Assembly: GCA_964483105.1 (NCBI GenBank)
Contig: CAYZZU010000054.1
Span: 1-12,192, forward strand
Reading direction: 5' to 3'
DNA length: 12,192 bases
Origin: CAYZZU01 sp964483105
Lineage (GTDB): Bacteria > CG2-30-53-67
Every line of letters starts with the position of its first letter. Position 1 is the first letter of the stretch. A program made the translations under genes and the position numbers. The notes under the pieces were generated by a model, which was given only the letters and a program-made list of their open reading frames with translations, had not been told where the DNA came from and searched no databases. Below are positions 1 to 5,388 of the stretch, piece after piece.

Positions 1-123
1 TGGGCGTCGGTCACGCTGATGCATTTCATGCGGGAAGGGGACCAGAAACTCTCGGCCCGGGAACTGGTCCGGAAGTATCCCTACGAAAAGCTGCGGAAGA
101 TCGTGGCCGATTCCTGGAAGTAG
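1..123 (+). CDS. C-terminal end of an unidentified protein (partial)
   Basis: Frame 1 is open from the window edge to a TAG at 121-123 and gives 40 residues ending in KIVADSWK. The stretch is rich in charged residues (REGDQKLSARELVRK, then KLRK) and looks like a helical C-terminus, with no membrane segment and no CxxCH. I do not recognise the family from so short a tail. The codon usage looks like the neighbouring genes, and a strong intrinsic terminator begins 24 bases after the stop, which supports a genuine gene end. It is read in the same direction as the cytochrome gene but is separated from it by that terminator and more than 500 bases, so it is probably not co-transcribed. Confidence 0.7.
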   Translation, partial: WASVTLMHFMREGDQKLSARELVRKYPYEKLRKIVADSWK

Positions 124-147
124 AAGGGATTGCGTGGAGGCATAAAC

Positions 148-193
148 ACCGCACAAAAGAAAGGCCCCTCTCGGGGCCTTTCTTTTGTGCGGT
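148..193. terminator. Long symmetrical intrinsic terminator
   Basis: Two perfectly complementary 21-base arms (148-168 and 173-193) enclose a TCTC loop. The GC core GGCCCC/GGGGCC is flanked by an A-rich tract on the left and TTTCTTTT on the right, so both strands show a GC hairpin followed by a T-rich run. It should end transcription of the upstream partial gene and could also block antisense transcription from the right. Confidence 0.9.
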
Positions 194-257
194 TTGTCAC
201 ATTGCATCTGCACGATGAGACGGAAAATTTTTTCATATACCTCGTTATTCGGATAAA

Positions 258-277
258 AACACCTATTTTGCGGTGTT
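258..277. repeat. Inverted repeat AACACC-N8-GGTGTT
   Basis: Six-base arms (258-263 and 272-277) are exactly complementary around the spacer TATTTTGC, about 250 bases before the -24/-12 promoter. It could be a protein-binding site or a chance hairpin. Nothing in the sequence decides this. Confidence 0.35.
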
Positions 278-355
278 CCGATTTTCCATTTTAAAAACAC
301 TCTTTGTTTTCAATCAGTTATGATGGATGTCCGGTTCGCGGCGGAAATCGGTGAA

Positions 356-403
356 ATTCCTGGAATCTGATTTCATGGAGAAAAGTTTTTCCTAATAAGG
401 AAA
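356..403. promoter_or_regulatory. Two palindromes, candidate activator-binding sites
   Basis: ATTCC-T-GGAAT lies at 356-366 and TTTCCT-AATA-AGGAAA at 388-403. Both are perfect and carry TTCC/GGAA half-sites. They lie about 130-175 bases upstream of the -24 element, within the range where enhancer-binding activators of sigma-54 promoters usually bind. The role is inferred from position and symmetry only; no known activator consensus was recognised. Confidence 0.35.
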
Positions 404-528
404 TTCTAATATTCGTATTTTATCAATGTTTTCTGGCAGTTACAAAAACAGGCAGGACCCGGATTCCTCTCGTGATTTCAGGGGGTTGAAGAATAACAGC
501 CGCTGAATTTCCATTGCTGTCTCTTGTT

Positions 529-544
529 TGGCATGAGATTTGCT
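529..544 (+). promoter_or_regulatory. Sigma-54 (-24/-12) promoter of the first cytochrome gene
   Basis: The sequence TGGCATG-N4-TTGCT matches the RpoN consensus TGGCACG-N4-TTGCW with one mismatch. The invariant GG (530-531) and GC (542-543) are exactly ten bases apart, as required. Transcription would start near 554-556, giving a 5' leader of about 110 bases before the ATG at 668. Sigma-54 promoters need an ATP-dependent enhancer-binding activator; none is encoded in the window. The site lies inside the longest open reading frame upstream of the gene, which argues against translation starting at 524. Confidence 0.78.
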
Positions 545-571
545 TTTCATGAACTACACCAAAGGGGCCGG

Positions 572-581
572 AAAGGAGGTG
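572..581 (+). promoter_or_regulatory. Full-length Shine-Dalgarno sequence far upstream of the cytochrome start
   Basis: AAAGGAGGTG is a ten-base exact match to the complement of the usual 3' end of bacterial 16S rRNA, yet it lies 87 bases before the cytochrome ATG at 668. It is correctly spaced for GTG codons at 582 and 585 that open a short reading frame (see 585-671). It could instead act as a standby ribosome site or part of a leader structure. Confidence 0.5.
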
Positions 582-584
582 GTG

Positions 585-671
585 GTGCAGATAGGGGAGT
601 CCTTCCGAATTGTGATATGGGGAAAGGGGAAATACGGAAAGGAATGCACAGAATGGGGGTTTACAAGATGA
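585..671 (+). CDS. Possible 28-codon leader peptide overlapping the cytochrome start
   Basis: From GTG at 585 the frame runs 28 codons to a TGA at 669-671. That stop overlaps the cytochrome ATG (668-670) as ATGA, the classic arrangement of translational coupling. The SD at 572-581 ends with GGAGG five bases before the GTG. The predicted peptide is short and mixed, with a hydrophobic FRIVIW patch, several Lys and Gly and one Cys. No regulatory motif such as a run of one amino acid is visible. In-frame GTG codons at 579, 582 and 612 are alternative starts. Whether it is translated is unknown; the case rests on the SD match and the ATGA overlap. Confidence 0.33.
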   Translation: MQIGESFRIVIWGKGKYGKECTEWGFTR

Positions 672-3600
672 AAAAGACATTTCAGATAGGAATCACACTG
701 TTGGTGTTCGCCGGGCTGGTCTTATTTCTCCCGGTCTCTGGGCAGTGTGACGGCGATCATCATCACCATCATGGCGATCATCATCACCATCATGGGGACG
801 GCGGGAGCGGAACGGCTCCGAAGAACGCCTTCAACATCATGATGAACTACGAGCTGGGAATGCACTGCACCGGTTTCGAGTTTTCCTACTGTTGCGTGCT
901 GCCTCCCTACAACTCGATCCTGGCCCAGGTGGTCAAGACCGAAAAGAATGGAACACGTCCCACCCTCCTGGGAGCCGACCCGACCGTGACCGACGGTCTG
1001 GGACGTCCTTACGTGGTTCGGGATAAGGATTTGGATGGAAACGGAAATTTCAAGAAGTACATCCTGAAATACTGGCATGACGCGCAGCCGAGAAACGACG
1101 GGCGCGGCGCGCCTCAGAGCAGCACACTGATCAGCATGGTGGAGGGCAACTCCCTCCTGATGTGGAATACCAAGTTCGACGCGGCTGTCAAGGACGCAAA
1201 CGGCGCCCTGGTCTACGGGGATTACAACGGCGCGCACGGCGTGCTTCAGGGGAACGGCTCTTTCGCGGATGCCAACGACAACTACTGGAACGCGTCCTGG
1301 AACCACCTCTATATCTACTCCGGTCTGGAAGGCGATAATCCGAATCATTCCAGCGCCGAGGCCGACAAGATCCGCCTGGGAATCGACGTGGTCTATCCGG
1401 AAAACACCGGCGCCGCCCTGCATCCGATGGGCCCGGGCGTCGTGGGCGCGGGGTTCGACAACGTCCTGACCTATTCAGGGGATAAGGGCACCGTGGTGTA
1501 CACGCAGATGAAGGTCCTGGAAAACCTGCCTGTGATGCTCACCTCTCCACGGATCTGGGAGGCCCTGGGGTTACCCCTGACCCCATTCGAGGACAGCATC
1601 AATTTCTTCGGCGATCCCGGACGGATCGATGAGTCCACCATCCGTCCTTACGTACGGATGAAAGCGGAGCTCCTGAATTATCCGGACGAGACCCCCGTGC
1701 TGGACAATGGGAAGCCGGTCATCGGTTTCGGGACGGCCCCGATTGATATTCCGAACTGCGAGCGGTGCCATTCCCTGGGGGACGGTGATTCCGTGAACAG
1801 CCCGCAGAACGGGCGTCCCGCCCTGGCTGCCAAGGTTCAGGATGAGATCAACTTCTGGAACTGCTACTACAACGTGGACACCGCGGCCGGCGATTCGGAT
1901 TGGTACTCCAGGCTGAAGGCCGCGGCCGTCAGCATCCTCGCGATCCATGACGAGGAACACGGGACCTCCTTTACCGCCAATTTCCCGGCGACCACGATTG
2001 ATTGCAGCACCGGGCAGCTCTCCGGGGATGTAAGCGATATCCCGCAGAACACCCGGCTCGGCCATGAGGCCGTGATCTGCCAGCGGTGTCATGCGGACAA
2101 CGTGATCGCGGCTGTCAAATCGGCGACCTTCACGAATGAACTGGGTGAAGAGGAGCTGATTCCCGCGTTGACCGAGGCGATCCACTGGAATCATAAGGGC
2201 AATGCGACGGATGACTCCCTCGGAAGGACCGGGAGCTGCCAGGGATGCCACCCGGCGCACCGTTCCGATGGAAGTATGGACGGCTACCCGATTACAGAGC
2301 TTGGGTTGAACGCCTTCGCGGCCGGGGATAACCGGGATGCCGCGGGTGGATGCTACGTGGGGCGTGATGTCCACTCGAACCGGAACCGGAACGCCGATAC
2401 GAAGACGCCTTCCCACATGAACGCCATCGGACAATGGCTGGTGGACAACGTATCCAGCGATACCGGAACCGATAAGGGCATCTGGTGCACCAACTGCCAT
2501 AGCCAGCTTTCCCAGGAACTCTGGAGGACCGACAACATGACCGACGCCATCAACGGTATCGGAGACACGGCGCGGAACAAGGCGACCCTTGCCGATGTGG
2601 CCGCCTCCCTGGGAATCTCCGAGACCCAGGCCGAGAAATGGCTGGATCCCAAGACCGATGAGGACGCCCTGGCAACGTGGAACCTGGACGCGCCCTATTC
2701 CGACGCGAACGTGGCCACCATCGAGGTCTCCACGTCGCCGACCGGGTGCGGACCGTTGACCCCGGTCTATGTCGATCGTTTCGGCGTCTATGCCTGCGTG
2801 AGCCTGGACGGTGACGGCGATCCGAGCGTGCGAATCCTCGATTTCTGTACCACGCCGGATTGTGTCGCCGCGGCCCAGGCCAAGCTCGACGGCGAGGGGA
2901 ACGGAAGCGTCGCCGCGCCCGTACCCTTCGACGCCGCCACGGACGGGCGGGATCACTGGCTTTCCCCCGGCGTGCCGCACTGCGCGGACTGCCACGCGGC
3001 GCCCTACGTGGAGAACAGCGGGGACAACAATCCGTACCCGCCGTTCAACTTCCCGAGGAAGTACGCCATGTTCCGTTACTCCCGCGGGCACCAGGACATC
3101 ACCTGCCAGGGATGTCATGAGTCGATCCATGGTCTTTATCCCACCACGACGATCGACCGGACGAGCTACGACCAGGCCGCGAGCATGAACACGGACGGTT
3201 CTCACGGTCCGCTCAAGTGCGGTGCCTGTCACAAGGTCAACAGCGCGGGTGTTCCCACCTTCATCCGCAACATCAAGTACCAGGGGCAGTCGATTCAGGG
3301 TGATTTTGACGCGGCGGTCTCCTTCGCCCATACCTTTACGGACGAGGCGGATCCGCGTGACTCGGTCTGCCGGAATTGCCATGGTGACCGGAGAAACAAG
3401 GTCTCTTCCACCAACGATGAATGGCTGGAACACGCCTATAAGGGACGCGTGGCGCGGCAGACCATGGATAAGGTGGAGATCAGCCAGCTCGGGCATGTTT
3501 CCGGTGACCCGGCTTTCGAGGATCCGCTCAAGACGGTCTGTGTCTCCTGTCACCACGACAAGAGCCATGAGGTTTCCTGTTCCGAGAAGGAATGGAAGGA

Positions 3601-3682
3601 ACACCTGACCAGCGGACGTGTTTCCGAACCAGTATGGGAGGCGGTGTCCCGGTCTCTGGCCGGGAGCACCTGCGGGTATTAG
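668..3682 (+). CDS. Large exported multiheme c-type cytochrome, nine CxxCH motifs
   Basis: The protein has 1004 residues and begins with a Sec signal peptide (MKK, then a hydrophobic stretch to about residue 25). Next come two perfect GDHHHHH repeats (residues 29-42) and an N-terminal domain with Cys67, Cys75, Cys76 and LPPYNSILAQVV. Nine CxxCH heme-binding motifs start at residues 364, 471, 524, 607, 772, 813, 851, 901 and 958, so nine covalently bound hemes are predicted. Extra histidines (for example IHDEEHGT, 426-433) can serve as distal ligands. A non-heme motif CYVGRDVH (562-569) and an acidic DGDGD stretch lie between hemes. ATG 668 is preferred because GGGGG at 655-659 is well spaced and a signal peptide follows directly; ATG 653 is possible, while a start at 524 would precede the promoter. 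It is likely a periplasmic or extracellular electron carrier. I cannot name a characterised family: it does not resemble OmcS as I remember it. A paralogue follows at 5389. Confidence 0.9.
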   Translation: MKKTFQIGITLLVFAGLVLFLPVSGQCDGDHHHHHGDHHHHHGDGGSGTAPKNAFNIMMNYELGMHCTGFEFSYCCVLPPYNSILAQVVKTEKNGTRPTLLGADPTVTDGLGRPYVVRDKDLDGNGNFKKYILKYWHDAQPRNDGRGAPQSSTLISMVEGNSLLMWNTKFDAAVKDANGALVYGDYNGAHGVLQGNGSFADANDNYWNASWNHLYIYSGLEGDNPNHSSAEADKIRLGIDVVYPENTGAALHPMGPGVVGAGFDNVLTYSGDKGTVVYTQMKVLENLPVMLTSPRIWEALGLPLTPFEDSINFFGDPGRIDESTIRPYVRMKAELLNYPDETPVLDNGKPVIGFGTAPIDIPNCERCHSLGDGDSVNSPQNGRPALAAKVQDEINFWNCYYNVDTAAGDSDWYSRLKAAAVSILAIHDEEHGTSFTANFPATTIDCSTGQLSGDVSDIPQNTRLGHEAVICQRCHADNVIAAVKSATFTNELGEEELIPALTEAIHWNHKGNATDDSLGRTGSCQGCHPAHRSDGSMDGYPITELGLNAFAAGDNRDAAGGCYVGRDVHSNRNRNADTKTPSHMNAIGQWLVDNVSSDTGTDKGIWCTNCHSQLSQELWRTDNMTDAINGIGDTARNKATLADVAASLGISETQAEKWLDPKTDEDALATWNLDAPYSDANVATIEVSTSPTGCGPLTPVYVDRFGVYACVSLDGDGDPSVRILDFCTTPDCVAAAQAKLDGEGNGSVAAPVPFDAATDGRDHWLSPGVPHCADCHAAPYVENSGDNNPYPPFNFPRKYAMFRYSRGHQDITCQGCHESIHGLYPTTTIDRTSYDQAASMNTDGSHGPLKCGACHKVNSAGVPTFIRNIKYQGQSIQGDFDAAVSFAHTFTDEADPRDSVCRNCHGDRRNKVSSTNDEWLEHAYKGRVARQTMDKVEISQLGHVSGDPAFEDPLKTVCVSCHHDKSHEVSCSEKEWKEHLTSGRVSEPVWEAVSRSLAGSTCGY
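752..793 (+). repeat. Two perfect 21-bp tandem repeats encoding GDHHHHH
   Basis: The units 752-772 and 773-793 are identical and in frame, giving ten histidines in two clusters right after the signal peptide. The exact identity, down to the single CAC codon in each unit, indicates a recent duplication or slippage event. The tract should bind divalent metals, or could modulate anchoring. The paralogue at 5389 lacks it. Confidence 0.92.
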
Positions 3683-3732
3683 GTCGGAACCGGCAGGATG
3701 CCTGAAGGTCCGGCGACGCAGGTTGCGAGCCG

Positions 3733-3767
3733 AATGGAGGGGGAGGTCTCTTCCCCTCCATTTTTTT
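3733..3767 (+). terminator. Intrinsic terminator after the first cytochrome gene
   Basis: The arms AATGGAGGGG (3733-3742) and CCCCTCCATT (3753-3762) form a ten-base stem around a ten-base loop, with a T run to 3767. It lies 50 bases after the stop codon. This makes the first cytochrome gene a likely single-gene transcript, separate from the isomerase operon. Confidence 0.88.
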
Positions 3768-3797
3768 ACCGCCCCGCCGGTCCTCCCCACGAGGGGG

Positions 3798-3831
3798 CCG
3801 GGAAAACCGTTTTCCGGTTCCGTCCCGGAAC
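3798..3831. repeat. Two adjacent small palindromes before the isomerase operon
   Basis: GGAAAA-CCG-TTTTCC occupies 3801-3815 and GTTCCG-TCC-CGGAAC occupies 3817-3831; both are perfect. They lie between the terminator and the isomerase gene, just upstream of a candidate promoter, so an operator role is possible. No T run follows, so they are not terminators in the plus direction. The GGAAA/TTTCC half-site also appears in the palindrome at 388-403, in the opposite arm order. Confidence 0.35.
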
Positions 3832-3861
3832 AAGGCGGTGGCAGGCAACCTGATGAAAAGA

Positions 3862-3890
3862 TTTATCTTTGAAATATTTTATGATAGGAT
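3862..3890 (+). promoter_or_regulatory. Weak candidate sigma-70 promoter for the isomerase operon
   Basis: TTTATC (3862-3867) is followed after 17 bases by TAGGAT (3885-3890), preceded by TGA as an extended -10 element. The tract is AT-rich against GC-rich surroundings and would start transcripts near 3897, shortly before the SD at 3906-3911. The -35 box is poor, so this is only a candidate. Confidence 0.32.
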
Positions 3891-3918
3891 CATCCACGCG
3901 TTTTCAAGGAGAAGTTTG

Positions 3919-5352
3919 ATGAAGAAAATTCTCGTTACGTTCACCCTCTCTTTCTGGGGCCTGTTCTGCCTGGTTCCGTCACAGGTCCTTTACGCCGGGG
4001 ATCGGCCCGATCTGATCGCCCGGGTGGGGGATCAGGCCATCACCCTGACGGAGATCGACACCATGATCAACAGCTCTTCGATCGTGGGGATTTCCATCCC
4101 CGCCCCGGGGACGCCGGAAAGAAACAAGGTGCGACTCACCATTCTGGACAAGGTAATCAGCGCCGATCTGCTTTACCTGGATGCCTTAAAGAAAAGAATG
4201 AATCAGAATCCGGTCTACCGGCATGATGTGGCGCGTTTTTCCGACTCCATGCTGGCCGCCCTCTACAAGCAGAAAGACCTGGTGGGTGAGTTGCCGGTGA
4301 CCGAGAAGGAGATCCAGGCCTTTTATCAAAAAAACATCAAGGAAGGAACCAATCTGACCGATGATCTCCGGCTCGCGATTGAATCCACGATTCGGAAAAA
4401 GCGCTTCAAGGAAAAGGTGGAGACGATCCGGAAGAGGCTGCGGAAGGGAGTCCGTGTTACGGTCTGGAAGGAGCGCTTGAGTCCCGCGGGGGATGCCGAC
4501 CGGAAAAACGATACGGTGGTAGCCGAAGTGGATCAGAAACCGGTTCATTGGGGTCAGGTCAGGGATCTTCTGACACGTTCCGGAGGCAAGGAAAAGGACC
4601 GGGTGGAGAAACTGAACCGTTTCATCGATCACCGGATCATGGTGCGGAAGGCCAGGGCCGCGGGTCTGGACCATGACCCCGCTTATCGGGCCCGGGTACG
4701 TGAGTTTGAAAAGACCCGGCTGGTCAATATCTACCGGAGCCGCCTGATCGAAAAGTTCGCGCCCGACGACCGGGAGATCCGGGCCTACTACAGGGAACAT
4801 CGGGACCGGATCGCCGTTCCGGAATATCGCAAGGTCCAGATGGTGGTGTTGAAGACGAGGAAGGAGGCCGAGAAGATCAAGAAAGAGATCGAGTCCGGCA
4901 AGATGACGATCTACGAGGCGGCCCGGGATGTGTCGATCGATCCGAATGCCGGGAAGACCCTGGGAGAGATCGGCTGGGTCCCCAGGGGAAGTGGATTTCC
5001 CAAACTGGATCAACTGACCTTTTCCCTGGAAAAGGGGAAATTGGGCGGTCCGGTGGAGTCTCCGGCGGGATGGCATCTGGTCAAGGTCCTGGACACGCGC
5101 GATGCCCTGTATCAGGATATCAACGACAAGGCCACGTGGAAAAGGACCCGCCGCATGCTGATCCATGAAAAGCTGGATCACTATACCGCGGATCTGCGGA
5201 AGAAGGAGTTCAAGGTTGTGGTCTATCAGGACCGGCTGCAGCGGTTGCTGCAGGATGAGGCGGACCGGGTTCAGAGAGAAAAGGAACGCGCCTCCCGGAA
5301 GGGCGCTCCGGCCGGAACCGTAATCACGGGGGACCGGGGGGAAAAGAAATAA
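3919..5352 (+). CDS. Exported parvulin-type (SurA/PpiC-like) peptidyl-prolyl cis-trans isomerase
   Basis: The protein has 477 residues. ATG 3919 follows AAGGAG (3906-3911) at seven bases and opens a signal peptide (MKKILVTF through about LYAG), so an upstream in-frame GTG at 3838 is rejected. After the leader comes a SurA-N-like start (LIARVGDQAITLTEID), then a second such segment (VVAEVDQKPVHWGQVRDLL), a charged helical linker, and a parvulin domain at about 302-392. Parvulin signatures are LGEIGW and LEKGKLGGPVESPAGWHLVKVLD (split here: LEKGKLGGPVES, then PAGWHLVKVLD). The first active-site His usual in parvulins is not seen: the strand reads KVQMVVLK. The protein may therefore act mainly as a chaperone. 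It should work in the periplasm on exported proteins. It lies 36 bases before the second cytochrome gene and between two cytochrome paralogues, so a role in their folding or export is inferred. Confidence 0.85.
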   Translation: MKKILVTFTLSFWGLFCLVPSQVLYAGDRPDLIARVGDQAITLTEIDTMINSSSIVGISIPAPGTPERNKVRLTILDKVISADLLYLDALKKRMNQNPVYRHDVARFSDSMLAALYKQKDLVGELPVTEKEIQAFYQKNIKEGTNLTDDLRLAIESTIRKKRFKEKVETIRKRLRKGVRVTVWKERLSPAGDADRKNDTVVAEVDQKPVHWGQVRDLLTRSGGKEKDRVEKLNRFIDHRIMVRKARAAGLDHDPAYRARVREFEKTRLVNIYRSRLIEKFAPDDREIRAYYREHRDRIAVPEYRKVQMVVLKTRKEAEKIKKEIESGKMTIYEAARDVSIDPNAGKTLGEIGWVPRGSGFPKLDQLTFSLEKGKLGGPVESPAGWHLVKVLDTRDALYQDINDKATWKRTRRMLIHEKLDHYTADLRKKEFKVVVYQDRLQRLLQDEADRVQREKERASRKGAPAGTVITGDRGEKK

Positions 5353-5388
5353 CGACAACGGCGTTTCGGATCCGAAAGGGGTGGGAGA

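Larger units (their letters stand above)
194..528. other. Gene-free upstream region of the first cytochrome gene
   Basis: No credible coding region is seen in these 335 bases on either strand. The stretch is clearly more AT-rich than the flanking genes and holds several short inverted repeats, listed separately. A long non-coding tract upstream of a -24/-12 promoter is what would be expected if a distant activator-binding site is present. I found no convincing sigma-70 promoter: a TATGAT at 319-324 lacks a partner -35 box at normal spacing. Confidence 0.6.

Noticed and set aside
524..667. Long N-terminal extension of the first cytochrome starting at 524
   Set aside because: The sigma-54 promoter at 529-544 would lie inside it, the extension has no signal-peptide character, and a good signal peptide starts at 668.
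752..793. Polyhistidine tract as an engineered tag or vector contamination
   Set aside because: It lies inside a long native-looking gene, is separated by GD residues and is flanked by genomic context without vector features.
1571..3790. 739-codon open frame antisense to the first cytochrome
   Set aside because: Composition is typical of an antisense shadow (Arg, Gly and Val rich, no recognisable domain), and the plus strand encodes nine ordered CxxCH motifs.
3839..3853. Sigma-54-like TGGCAGG before the isomerase gene
   Set aside because: The -24 half is fair, but the position required for the -12 GC reads GA, so the essential dinucleotide is missing.
3838..3918. GTG start at 3838 for the isomerase gene
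   Set aside because: ATG 3919 has a well-spaced AAGGAG and a clean signal peptide; the extra 27 residues would place the hydrophobic leader internally and overlap the candidate promoter.
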